From Bacteroidales bacterium (GTDB lineage: Bacteria > Bacteroidota > Bacteroidia > Bacteroidales > UBA932), in the NCBI GenBank assembly GCA_017619675.1, contig JAFZRX010000005.1, forward strand, positions 1-64,000: a DNA stretch of 64,000 nucleotides, given 5' to 3'. A program made the position numbers and the translations under genes. Of the stretch, positions 9,756 through 18,748 are shown one piece after another. Position 1 is the first letter of the stretch; each line of letters opens with the position of its first letter. A model generated the notes under the pieces. It was not told the DNA's origin and did not search any database. It saw only the letters and a list, made by a program, of their open reading frames with translations.

Positions 9756-10369
9756 TATTCCTGCAGTTCCTTGTCAATGCTTCTCTGTATCCAGATGATG
9801 CAGCCCAGGATGATAAGTGCCATTGGCGGCAGTATCATCAGGCCGTTGCCCTGGTATCCCAGCGCCTTGAGCACGGGGATGCCGAACAGTGTTCCGGAGC
9901 CCAGGAGCTCGCGGAAGAATGCCACTATGAGGAGGATGAGCCCGTAGCCCAGGCCGTTGGCCAGGCCGTCCAGGATGGCCGGCAACGGCCTGTTTCCCAG
10001 GGCGAAGGCCTCGATCCTTCCCATAACTATACAGTTTGTAATAATCAGTCCCATGTAGACTGACAATTGTTTGTCAATAGCGTAGGTCGCCTCGAATGAC
10101 CTGAGAACCTGGTCCACCAGGATTACAAGGAGTGCCACCACGACCAGTTGGACTATGATGCGCACCCGGTTGGGGATTGTCTTGCGCAGCAGGGAGAGGA
10201 TCAGGCTTGAAAGGCCCGTCACAATGGTGACGGACAGGGCCATGACCAGCGCGCCCTTCAGCTCCACCGTAACGGCCAGCGAAGAGCAGATGCCCAGTAC
10301 AAGAACGGTTATGGGGTTGTTCTTGAACAGCGGGTTCAGTATGGTCTCCTTCAATTTGCCCATGGTCAA
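9755..10369 (-). CDS. nqrD: Na+-NQR subunit D
   Basis: A 204-residue membrane protein with about six hydrophobic segments, homologous to NqrE and RnfE ('[20 protein letters not shown]', '[17 protein letters not shown]'). It forms the NqrD/NqrE core of the complex, with conserved cysteines in the two half-helices. It overlaps nqrC by four bases and nqrE by one. Confidence 0.97.
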   Translation of the reverse strand: MTMGKLKETILNPLFKNNPITVLVLGICSSLAVTVELKGALVMALSVTIVTGLSSLILSLLRKTIPNRVRIIVQLVVVALLVILVDQVLRSFEATYAIDKQLSVYMGLIITNCIVMGRIEAFALGNRPLPAILDGLANGLGYGLILLIVAFFRELLGSGTLFGIPVLKALGYQGNGLMILPPMALIILGCIIWIQRSIDKELQE

Positions 10370-10986
10370 TTCTCAATATATGCCTTCATCCAGGTATCAA
10401 TTGCCGCTTCCAGGCCCCTGGAAGTCATTGTGGCACCGCTGATGGCGTCAAATTCCACCTTCCCGTCCTTTCCTATGGCCTTGCCCCTGAAGGAGGCGCG
10501 GAAGGAAGGGTCGTCCTTAATCTTGCCTCCAAGGCCGGGGGTCTCCGATTCGTGGTCGAAATATGCCCCGGCAATGGTGGTATTGTCCTGTTCAAGGCCT
10601 ATGTAACCCCATACGGGGCCCCAGAGGCCTGATCCGTAGACGGCGCGGACGGTAACGCCGTTCTTGAACCTGTATGCCGGCAGGGAAAGCGGTTTGCCCT
10701 GCTTTATGTTGTAGTTCTGCGCTTTCAGTTGGGAGGTGGTGTATACCTGCGGGTCTCCGTCAATCTGTTCCTTGAAGGCCTCCAGTACGGCCTGGTTGTC
10801 CACCATCCTCCATTTCTCCATCTCCCCTAAGCCGGCGGCAACGAGGACCTGCCTTACGGTCTCGGCCTTCTCGTTGGCGGACTGCCTGGGCTTGAGGGCC
10901 TGGGAGACCACGGCAAGCACCGCGGCCACCAGGACGCATACCAGCGTGGTATAGATTACCGTATATCTGTTGCCTTCCGTGTTCAT
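10366..10986 (-). CDS. nqrC: Na+-NQR subunit C
   Basis: NqrC carries a covalently bound FMN on the periplasmic side of the complex. The 206 residues have one N-terminal membrane helix (about 7-27) and an FMN-binding domain. The flavinylation motif 'SGATMTS' lies near the C terminus, with Thr186 the expected FMN attachment residue. Flavin transfer needs ApbE, which is not encoded here. It overlaps both nqrB and nqrD by four bases. Length is slightly under that of gamma-proteobacterial NqrC (about 255). Confidence 0.96.
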   Translation of the reverse strand: MNTEGNRYTVIYTTLVCVLVAAVLAVVSQALKPRQSANEKAETVRQVLVAAGLGEMEKWRMVDNQAVLEAFKEQIDGDPQVYTTSQLKAQNYNIKQGKPLSLPAYRFKNGVTVRAVYGSGLWGPVWGYIGLEQDNTTIAGAYFDHESETPGLGGKIKDDPSFRASFRGKAIGKDGKVEFDAISGATMTSRGLEAAIDTWMKAYIEN

Positions 10987-12119
10987 CTGCCGCGTGCCTT
11001 CCTGAGTTTTCTGTTTATGTGACGCTCCGTGACCACATGGTCAATGAGCGGGGCGAATGTGTTGCCCAGCAGTATCGCCAGCATCATGCCCTCCGGATAG
11101 CCGGGGTTGAAGAGGCGGATTGTGACGCAAAGGACTCCTATCAGGAATCCGTATATCCATTTTCCCGTTTCCGTCTGTGCGGATGTCACGGGATCCGTTG
11201 CCATGAACACCGTTCCAAAGGCGAATCCGCCCATTACCAGGTGCCACCAGGCCGGGAGGCCGCTGACGCCCGTGGCATTGGCTATGAAGCCAATGAACAG
11301 GGCTCCCGCGACGCTGGAGGCCATTATCTTCCAACTGGCTATGCCTGTCCATATCAGGATGAAGGCGCCCAGCAGGATGGCAATGACGCTGGTTTCTCCC
11401 ACTGAGCCTGGAACTGTTCCCATGAACAGGTCCCAGAAGCCGGTGCCGTACTGCGCGCCCGCGCTTTCCAGGGCGGAGACGCCGTCTCCGGCCAACGAAA
11501 GCGGCGTGGCGCCCGTAGCGGCGTCGATCAGCGCCTCGCCCTTGTGGAGGGCAATCCAGGTGTCGTGACCGGTCATGCTGGCTGGGTAGGAGAAGAACAG
11601 GAACGCCCGCGCCACCAGCGCCGGGTTCCAGATGTTCATTCCGGTGCCGCCGAACACTTCCTTCGCGAAGATGACTGAAAATGCCACGGCGACGGCCAGC
11701 ATCCACAGGGGCACGTCAACCGGCACTATCAGCGGGATGAAGAAGCCCGTGACCAGATAGCCCTCGTTGACTTCCTCGCCCCTGAACTGCGCCCAGGAGA
11801 ACTCTATGAACAGTCCAACCGCATAAGAAACCACGAACAGCGGAAGCACTTTTCCCAGGCCGAAGACAAAGTCCGCCCAGAAAGCGGGGGAGGCCCCGGT
11901 TGCCAGGGAGTGCTGGTATCCCACGTTCCAGATGCCGAACAGGGCGGCCGGGACGGCGGCCAGCAGCGCTACTATCATGACGCGCTTCAGGTCCACGGCG
12001 TCCCGCACGTGGGAACCCTTCCGGGTCACCGTGCCTGGAACGTGCAGGAATGACTCGAAGGCGTCTATGGTAGAATGCAGCCAGTAAAGCTTGCCTCCTT
12101 TTTCAAAGATTGGGTTCAT
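10983..12119 (-). CDS. nqrB: Na+-NQR subunit B
   Basis: NqrB, the largest membrane subunit, contains the sodium channel, riboflavin and a covalent FMN. The 378 residues show about ten hydrophobic segments. The motif 'DAATGATPLS' places the expected FMN-linked threonine at residue 205. It is followed four bases later by nqrC (overlap) and is preceded by nqrA with a four-base gap. Confidence 0.97.
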   Translation of the reverse strand: MNPIFEKGGKLYWLHSTIDAFESFLHVPGTVTRKGSHVRDAVDLKRVMIVALLAAVPAALFGIWNVGYQHSLATGASPAFWADFVFGLGKVLPLFVVSYAVGLFIEFSWAQFRGEEVNEGYLVTGFFIPLIVPVDVPLWMLAVAVAFSVIFAKEVFGGTGMNIWNPALVARAFLFFSYPASMTGHDTWIALHKGEALIDAATGATPLSLAGDGVSALESAGAQYGTGFWDLFMGTVPGSVGETSVIAILLGAFILIWTGIASWKIMASSVAGALFIGFIANATGVSGLPAWWHLVMGGFAFGTVFMATDPVTSAQTETGKWIYGFLIGVLCVTIRLFNPGYPEGMMLAILLGNTFAPLIDHVVTERHINRKLRKARGR

Positions 12120-12123
12120 GCCG

Positions 12124-13461
12124 TCAAGTCATTTCTCTGAGCATCAGGTCTATGCCTTTTGCAATCATATCCTGTATGCTGTTCTTGGAAGGATCTATGA
12201 ACTCGCACAGGGCCAGATCCTCCGGAAGGACTTCGTATATGCCGTACTTCTCCATCTTGTCAATGTCTCCGGCAAGGCAGGCCTTGGCCAGGAATACCGG
12301 ATACAGGTCCATGGGGAGTACTTTTGCGTAGTAGGAGTCGGACATCACAAACGCGCGGGGGCCGCCGTGCAGGTTGGTGTCCATGTCATACCTGCGCCCT
12401 TTGCCCAGCAGCCAGCTGAAGTAGGTGCGGTCCGCGCTGAACTGCTTCAGGCGCAGCGGCCGCATCCATCCCAGGAGTTCCTTCTCCGTCCCTTCCTTCA
12501 GTATGGTTATCTGGTTGTCAAAGAAGCCCAGGAAGCCGTCAGCGCCAGCGCAGGTGCCGCTGAGGATGTCTCCGCTTATGATGCGGAGACCGTCCGCGGC
12601 CCCGCAGAAGGGCGCTATCCCGGCCATCGGCATGCCCGGGAGGGCTTCGATGTAGGCCGGGTCAACCGCGGCGGGGCCGCATACGGCCACCTTGCGCCGC
12701 ACGTCGTAGCGGCCCTCAAGGAGCAGCCTTCCAATGGCGGCCAGGCCGTCGGGACATATAGTCCAGACGGTGTCGCCCTTGAGGATCGGGCAGATGTGGC
12801 TGATCTGGACGCCCACGTTGCCGGCGGGGTGCCTGCCTTCAAATATGTGGATCCGGGCACCGTCCAGGGAGGCGAAGACGGAGTCTGCGCCCTTCACGGA
12901 CAGGTGCACGGGCGCTATCTTGCCGAGCGCCGTCACTGCGGCCTGGATGTACTTGATATCGTCACTAAGGGTGAATTCCGTATCGGCCGCCAGGGGAGCG
13001 GTGCTGAATGCGGAGATGAAGATGGCCTTGGGGGTAAGGGATGGGTCAGCGATAACGCCGTACGGGCGCTGCACCAGGAACGGCCACAGGCCGCTTTCCA
13101 GCAGCGCCTCCCGCACCTGCGCTCCATCCATGGCGGAAGGGTCTCTCTTTGGGAAAACGGTGTCGCCTCCGCCGGGCTCGATCAGCACGGCAAGGAGCTT
13201 CCGCTTGTCGCCCCTGACAATGCTTTTGACCGTTCCTCCAACGGGTGAAGTGAGCAATATCTCCGGATGGTTCTTGTCTGAAATGACGGGACTTCCGGCC
13301 AGGACCCTGTCACCTTCCTGGACCAACAGCCTGGGCGTCAGGCCCTTGAAGTTTTCCGGGCAGACCGCCGCGGCCACGCCTGACACCTTCCTTACGGAAG
13401 AAGCGGCCATGCCGCTTATGGGTATGTCCAGTCCCCGCTTTATTTTATAGATGTCAGGCAT
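12124..13461 (-). CDS. nqrA: Na+-NQR subunit A
   Basis: NqrA, the soluble quinone-interacting subunit of Na+-NQR, 445 residues, full length. The N terminus ('IKRGLDIPISG') and 'GDRVLAGSPVISDK' and 'SPVGGTVKSIVRG' (a biotinyl-like fold) are conserved. It is the first gene of nqrABCDEF and is divergent from the helicase gene across only 40 bases. A -7-like TAATTTAG on the minus strand (13466-13473) ends four bases before its ATG, implying a nearly leaderless mRNA. Confidence 0.97.
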   Translation of the reverse strand: MPDIYKIKRGLDIPISGMAASSVRKVSGVAAAVCPENFKGLTPRLLVQEGDRVLAGSPVISDKNHPEILLTSPVGGTVKSIVRGDKRKLLAVLIEPGGGDTVFPKRDPSAMDGAQVREALLESGLWPFLVQRPYGVIADPSLTPKAIFISAFSTAPLAADTEFTLSDDIKYIQAAVTALGKIAPVHLSVKGADSVFASLDGARIHIFEGRHPAGNVGVQISHICPILKGDTVWTICPDGLAAIGRLLLEGRYDVRRKVAVCGPAAVDPAYIEALPGMPMAGIAPFCGAADGLRIISGDILSGTCAGADGFLGFFDNQITILKEGTEKELLGWMRPLRLKQFSADRTYFSWLLGKGRRYDMDTNLHGGPRAFVMSDSYYAKVLPMDLYPVFLAKACLAGDIDKMEKYGIYEVLPEDLALCEFIDPSKNSIQDMIAKGIDLMLREMT

Positions 13462-13465
13462 ATCG

Positions 13466-13494
13466 CTAAATTACTCATTTTTTTCGTAATTTCG
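13466..13494. promoter_or_regulatory. Divergent promoters for nqrA and the helicase
   Basis: In a 40-base gap there is one -7-like element per strand: TAATTTAG on the minus strand (13466-13473) for nqrA and TAATTTCG on the plus strand (13487-13494) for the helicase gene. They end four and seven bases from the two ATG codons. Each is one base from TAnnTTTG. No strong -33 element is seen for either. Confidence 0.4.
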
Positions 13495-13501
13495 CAGCCA
13501 T

Positions 13502-15784
13502 ATGGAAAACAATGTAGGTACTATCCTTGAGGGGTTGAATCCTGAACAGTCCAGGGCTGTCCAGTGCATAGAAGGGCCGGTGTTGATAGTAGCCGGAGCG
13601 GGTTCTGGTAAAACCCGCGTCCTGACCCGCAGAATCGCATATATCCTGGCGCAGGGAGCTGCCAGGCCGTCGGAGATACTGGCGCTTACCTTTACCAAGA
13701 AGGCCGCCGGAGAAATGAAGGAGAGAATTGCCGCCCTTGTGGGCGATGACTGCGCCCGCTGGCTGTGGATGGGCACCTTCCACGCCATCTTCATCCGCTT
13801 CCTCAGGGAGTATGCAGACTTCCTGGGCTATCCCAAGAACTTTACCATCTATGACACTTCGGATTCCGTAAGCGCCATAAAGACCTGCATAAAGGAACTC
13901 CAGCTGGACGACAAGATATACAAGCCAAAGGAGGTTCTCTCGCGCATTTCACTGGCCAAGAACAACCTGGTGACGGCCTTCGCCTATTCCCAGAATACCA
14001 ATGCCATAACCCGTGACACCCAGGCCCGCAAGCCTCGCATCTGCGACATCTACGAGCTTTACACCAAGAAGTGCAAGGCCAGCGGCGTAATGGACTTTGA
14101 CGACATACTCCTCCAGATGAACATCCTCCTGAGGGACAATCCGGAGGCTTTGGAGGCAATTGCGGCGCATTTCCGCTATATCCTTGTGGACGAGTACCAG
14201 GACACCAACTACGCCCAGTACATAATCCTCAAGAAACTGGCCTACGCGCACCATAACATCTGCGTTGTGGGTGACGATTCCCAGTCGATATACGCTTTCA
14301 GGGGCGCCAAGATAGAGAACATACTTAATTTCAAGAAGGACTATCCGGAGTGCAGCATCTTCCGCCTGGAAGAGAACTACCGCTCCACCCGCACAATAGT
14401 TAGCGCGGCCAACTCGCTGATCGCGCACAACACGGGACGCATACGCAAGGAGTGCTTCTCCAGCGGCGAGAGGGGAGACAAGATATCCCTTGTGCGCGCA
14501 TATACGGAACAGGAGGAGGCGCTGCTCATTGCGGGCGGGATACAGCGCATCCTGCGCGAGGAGGGCGCACAGTACCGCGATTTCGCGGTGCTGTACCGCA
14601 CCAACGCGCAGTCCCGCAGCATAGAGGAAGCCCTCCGCCGCCGCAACCTGCCGTACCTGATCTATTCAGGCAACGCCTTCTTCGAGAGGGCAGAGGTCAA
14701 GGACCTGATGGCCTACTTCAAGCTGGTGATCAACAACAACGATGACGAAGCCTTCCGCCGCATAGTGAACAAGCCGGCGCGCGGCATAGGCGGGACAACG
14801 CTGCAGGCGGTGTCCGACATTGCCGCGGCGCAGGAATGCAGCATGTTCAAGGCGGCTCTCCAGCATCCAAAACTGAAGGCCTTCACCGACATGATCCTGA
14901 CGCTTTCCGCTTATGCGGAAACGATGGACGGACAGGAACTGGCCGTGCGCATCGCGGAGGTTTCCGGCCTGTACGCATATTACAAGTCTGACACCAGTAT
15001 AGAAGGCCTTTCCCGTACCGCCAACGTTGAGGAACTCCTCAACAGCGTTGCGCAGTATGCGGAAGAACTGGAGGAAGGGGAACCCTGCCGCCTGGACATG
15101 TACCTGGAGAACGTCTCGCTGCTCAGCAACGTTGATGTCTCCGACGATGAGGACGGCGCCAACAAGATAGCGCTGATGACCGTGCATTCCGCCAAGGGCC
15201 TGGAGTTCCCTTACGTGTTCATCGCGGGGCTGGAGGAGAACCTGTTCCCCAGCGGGGGAATGATGGCATCGCCCAGCGACATCGAAGAGGAAAGGCGCCT
15301 CTTCTACGTCGCCATCACCAGGGCCAAGAAGGCTGTGAGCCTTTCCTATGCCGATACGCGCATGCGCAACGGCCGCCACGAAAGCAACAGCGTGAGCCGC
15401 TTCGTCCGCGAAATAGACGACAGGTACCTGGACAACCCTCTTCCAAAGGAGAACGCGTCAGGCTCGGGGAGCGCCTTCGGCTCTTCCGGACGCTTCGCCT
15501 CCGGAGTGGAGCGCCAGCGCCCATTCACCTTCGCACCGCGTGACAACACTGCGGTGAAGCGCCCTCCCGTACAGGAAAAACCGCAGATTATTGACAGTAA
15601 TTTCGTACCTTCGCCAATCTCCGACCTGAAGGTTGGCTGCAGGGTGGAGCACAACCGCTTCGGCGGCGGCCTGATAACTGAGATAACAGGTACCTTCCCG
15701 GACCTCAAGGCAAAGATTTCCTTTGACGACTACGGGGAGAAATACATAATGTTGAAATACGCAAAACTTAGAATAGAAAAATGA
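13502..15784 (+). CDS. UvrD/PcrA-type DNA helicase
   Basis: A 760-residue superfamily 1A 3'-5' helicase for repair and for removing proteins from DNA. The motifs are in order: Q-motif region 'LNPEQSRAV' (12-20), Walker A 'AGAGSGKT' (31-38), 'LTFTKKAAGEM', motif II 'DEYQDTN', motif III 'GDDSQSIYAFRGA', motif IV 'EENYRST', motif V 'TVHSAKGLEF' and motif VI 'RRLFYVAITRAK'. The C-terminal tail ends in a Tudor-like 'GCRVEHNRFGGGLITEI' segment, as in PcrA/UvrD. The next gene starts within its last four bases. PcrA and UvrD cannot be separated by eye. Confidence 0.95.
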   Translation: MENNVGTILEGLNPEQSRAVQCIEGPVLIVAGAGSGKTRVLTRRIAYILAQGAARPSEILALTFTKKAAGEMKERIAALVGDDCARWLWMGTFHAIFIRFLREYADFLGYPKNFTIYDTSDSVSAIKTCIKELQLDDKIYKPKEVLSRISLAKNNLVTAFAYSQNTNAITRDTQARKPRICDIYELYTKKCKASGVMDFDDILLQMNILLRDNPEALEAIAAHFRYILVDEYQDTNYAQYIILKKLAYAHHNICVVGDDSQSIYAFRGAKIENILNFKKDYPECSIFRLEENYRSTRTIVSAANSLIAHNTGRIRKECFSSGERGDKISLVRAYTEQEEALLIAGGIQRILREEGAQYRDFAVLYRTNAQSRSIEEALRRRNLPYLIYSGNAFFERAEVKDLMAYFKLVINNNDDEAFRRIVNKPARGIGGTTLQAVSDIAAAQECSMFKAALQHPKLKAFTDMILTLSAYAETMDGQELAVRIAEVSGLYAYYKSDTSIEGLSRTANVEELLNSVAQYAEELEEGEPCRLDMYLENVSLLSNVDVSDDEDGANKIALMTVHSAKGLEFPYVFIAGLEENLFPSGGMMASPSDIEEERRLFYVAITRAKKAVSLSYADTRMRNGRHESNSVSRFVREIDDRYLDNPLPKENASGSGSAFGSSGRFASGVERQRPFTFAPRDNTAVKRPPVQEKPQIIDSNFVPSPISDLKVGCRVEHNRFGGGLITEITGTFPDLKAKISFDDYGEKYIMLKYAKLRIEK

Positions 15785-18684
15785 AAAAACTTGCATTGAT
15801 TGCAGCAGCCGCAGTGCTGCTTCTGGGTCTGGGAAGTTGTTCCCGCAAGTACGAAACCGTTAAGGGAGACCCTCTTAAGACTAAGATCTACACCCTGGAC
15901 AACGGCCTCAAGGTCTATATGTCCGTAAACAAGGAAGAGCCCCGCATTCAGACTTACATAGCCGTAAGGGTCGGCGGAAAGAACGACCCCGCTGACAACA
16001 CCGGTCTCGCCCACTACCTGGAGCACATAATGTTCAAGGGAACCGAGAAACTGGGCACATCTGACTACGCCGCGGAGAAGGTATACCTTGACCAGATCGA
16101 GGAACTCTTCAACGTATACAAGGGCACCACTGATCCGGACCAGCGTACGGAAATCTATCACAGGATAGACTCCCTTAGCTATCTGGCATCCCAGATATCC
16201 ATCCCCAACGAATATGACAAGGTAATGTCCGTAATAGGTGCCTCAGGCTCCAATGCCTTCACCTCCAACGACGTCACCTGCTATACGGAGAACATCCCCT
16301 CCAACCAGATAGAGAACTGGGCCAAGGTACAGAGCGACCGCTTCAAGAACCTGGTCATCCGCGGATTCCACACAGAGTTGGAGGCCGTATACGAGGAGTT
16401 CAACATGTACCTGAACGACGACCAGGAGAACGCCATGATAGCCATCGACTCCGTCCTGTTCAAGAACCACCCGTATGGCAAGCAGACTGTTATCGGTACC
16501 CAGGAGCACCTCAAGAATCCTTCCATCTCCGCCATCAAGAAGCAGAAGGCAACCTACTATGTGCCCAACAACGTGGCCATCTGCCTTTCCGGAGACTTCG
16601 ATCCGGACAACATGGTAAAGATCATCGAGCAGTACTTTGGAGACTGGCAGCCCAATCCTGACATTCCCAAGCTGACATATGAGCCCGAGGCTCCCATCAC
16701 CACACCTGTGGAGAAGGATGTTTACGGAACCGAGGCCGAGTTCGTGATGATGAGCTGGCGCTATCCCGGCGGAAAGGACATCTTTGACAACGAGGCATGT
16801 TCCCTGGTAGGAGAGGTTCTCTACAACGGTCAGGCAGGCCTTATCGACATGGATGTCAACCAGCAGCAGAAGACCCTCATGGCCGGAGCCATGAACTATG
16901 ACAGGACAGACTACGGTGAATTCTTCCTTATAGGATATCCCAAGGAAGGCCAGACCCTTGAGGAGGTACGCGACATCCTTCTGAAGGAGGTTGCAAAGCT
17001 CCGTTCAGGAGACTTTGACGAGGATCTTGTAGAAGCCGTCAAGGCAAACCTCAAGCTTCAGTACATGCAGTCCCTGGAGAGGAACCAGAGCCGCGTGAGC
17101 ATGTTCATGGAGTCCTTCATCGCTGGACTGGACTGGAAAGATTACATCCAGAGCTTCGACCGCATCTCCAAGCTCGACAAGGATGACGTAGTTGCCTGGG
17201 CGCAGAAATATCTTGGTCCTGACAGCTATGTGCTTGCATTCAAGCGCCTTGGCGTCAACCCCAAGAGCAACAAGATTGAGGCTCCAAAGATTACCGCAAT
17301 CGCCACCAACCGTGACATGCAGAGCGACTTCCTCACGGAGGTCCAGAATACCGTTGTCGCGCCAATCGAGCCTGTTTTCGTAGATTACAGCAAGGACCTT
17401 TCAATGTTCAGCGTAAAGCCCGGCGTTGACGTAATATACAAGAAGAACGAGACCAACGACATAGCCCAGCTGGTATTCCGCTTCTACAAGGGCCTCCTTT
17501 CTGACCCGGCCCTCTCAATGGCATTCAACTACCTGAATTATCTGGGAACCCCTGACCGCAGCGCGGAAGACATTGCGACGGAGGAATACAGCCTGGCCTG
17601 CAGCCACTCCTTCAATGTCAATTCCACTTATACTTCCTACAGCGTCTCAGGCCTTTCCGAGAACATAGGCAAGTGCCTGGAGATCGTTGAGGACCTCATG
17701 GCCAACGCAGTGGGTGACGACGATATCCTGGAGGCGCTCAAGTTCGATGAACTCCAGTCCCGCATGGTGGCAAAGCAGACCCAGAGTTCCTGCAACTCCG
17801 CACTTAATGATTATGTTATCAACGGCCCTGAATATATAAAGAGCACCACTCTGACCAACGGTCAGGTGATGGACCTCACGTCAGACGAACTTCTGGCAAA
17901 GGTTAAGGAATTCCTCGGATACGCCCAGGAAGTCCTCTATTATGGACCCGAGTCCGAGGCTTCCTTGAAGACTCTCCTTGCCGATTCACACAAGACGGCC
18001 GACAATCCCGTGAAACTGGAGCGCCAGTATGAGAAGATGCGCAGGGTGACCGAGCCCGCAGTATATGTGGCTCCTTACGATTCCCGCCAGTTCAACTACA
18101 TCCAGTTCTCCAACAGGGGAGAGGCCTTCGACAAGGGCGAGGCCGGAAACATCGAACTCTTCAACGCCTACTTTGGCGGCGGCATGAACACCGTGGTGTT
18201 CCAGGAGATGCGTGAGGCACGCGCCCTCGCATACAGCGCAGGCGCCTACCTGTCCACTCCCGCCACCCTCAAGGACGAGTATTCCTTCTACGCCACGATA
18301 GGCTCACAGAACGACAAGCTTGTCCAGGCAGTGAAGGCGTTTGACGAAATCATTAACGACATGCCAGTTTCAGAGGCCGCCTTCGACATTGCCAAGAGCA
18401 ATATCGAGTCAACCCTCCGCACCCAGCGCTCCATAGGCGTACGCGCCCTGAACAGCTACCTCAGCGCCAGGGACCTGGGCCTTACCGAGCCTCTTGCAAA
18501 GACCATCTATGAGTCCCTTGGAGACCTTACCCTTGACAACCTGGTTGCAACCCAGCAGAAGTGGGTGAAGGACCGCACCTACATCTACGGTATCCTCGGT
18601 GATCCTGCGGACCTTGACATGGACTTCCTCAAGACCCTCGGCCCTGTGACCAACCTCACTCTGGAAGACATCTTCGGATTCTAA
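15781..18684 (+). CDS. M16 family zinc peptidase, lipoprotein
   Basis: A 967-residue pitrilysin-type (M16) metallopeptidase. Residues 1-20 are a lipoprotein signal (GLGSC, Cys20). The inverted zinc motif HxxEH is at 78-82 ('HYLEH'), with the downstream zinc-ligand glutamate in 'EAVYEEFNMY'. The second half repeats the fold without the zinc site, giving the usual active/inactive two-half clamshell. Such proteins degrade peptides in the periplasm or at the cell surface. It overlaps the helicase gene by four bases (ATGA) and ends at a strong terminator. Confidence 0.93.
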   Translation: MKKLALIAAAAVLLLGLGSCSRKYETVKGDPLKTKIYTLDNGLKVYMSVNKEEPRIQTYIAVRVGGKNDPADNTGLAHYLEHIMFKGTEKLGTSDYAAEKVYLDQIEELFNVYKGTTDPDQRTEIYHRIDSLSYLASQISIPNEYDKVMSVIGASGSNAFTSNDVTCYTENIPSNQIENWAKVQSDRFKNLVIRGFHTELEAVYEEFNMYLNDDQENAMIAIDSVLFKNHPYGKQTVIGTQEHLKNPSISAIKKQKATYYVPNNVAICLSGDFDPDNMVKIIEQYFGDWQPNPDIPKLTYEPEAPITTPVEKDVYGTEAEFVMMSWRYPGGKDIFDNEACSLVGEVLYNGQAGLIDMDVNQQQKTLMAGAMNYDRTDYGEFFLIGYPKEGQTLEEVRDILLKEVAKLRSGDFDEDLVEAVKANLKLQYMQSLERNQSRVSMFMESFIAGLDWKDYIQSFDRISKLDKDDVVAWAQKYLGPDSYVLAFKRLGVNPKSNKIEAPKITAIATNRDMQSDFLTEVQNTVVAPIEPVFVDYSKDLSMFSVKPGVDVIYKKNETNDIAQLVFRFYKGLLSDPALSMAFNYLNYLGTPDRSAEDIATEEYSLACSHSFNVNSTYTSYSVSGLSENIGKCLEIVEDLMANAVGDDDILEALKFDELQSRMVAKQTQSSCNSALNDYVINGPEYIKSTTLTNGQVMDLTSDELLAKVKEFLGYAQEVLYYGPESEASLKTLLADSHKTADNPVKLERQYEKMRRVTEPAVYVAPYDSRQFNYIQFSNRGEAFDKGEAGNIELFNAYFGGGMNTVVFQEMREARALAYSAGAYLSTPATLKDEYSFYATIGSQNDKLVQAVKAFDEIINDMPVSEAAFDIAKSNIESTLRTQRSIGVRALNSYLSARDLGLTEPLAKTIYESLGDLTLDNLVATQQKWVKDRTYIYGILGDPADLDMDFLKTLGPVTNLTLEDIFGF

Positions 18685-18698
18685 TGGATCCGGACATA

Positions 18699-18735
18699 AA
18701 AAAGACCGGCGGTCAAAGACAGCCGGTCTTTTTTT
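18699..18735. terminator. Two-way intrinsic terminator
   Basis: AAAAAGACCGGC (18699-18710) pairs with GCCGGTCTTTTT (18722-18733), flanked by an A-run and a T-run, so it can stop transcription on both strands. It lies between the convergent M16 peptidase and carboxylesterase genes. Confidence 0.92.
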
Positions 18736-18748
18736 GTTCAATGTAATT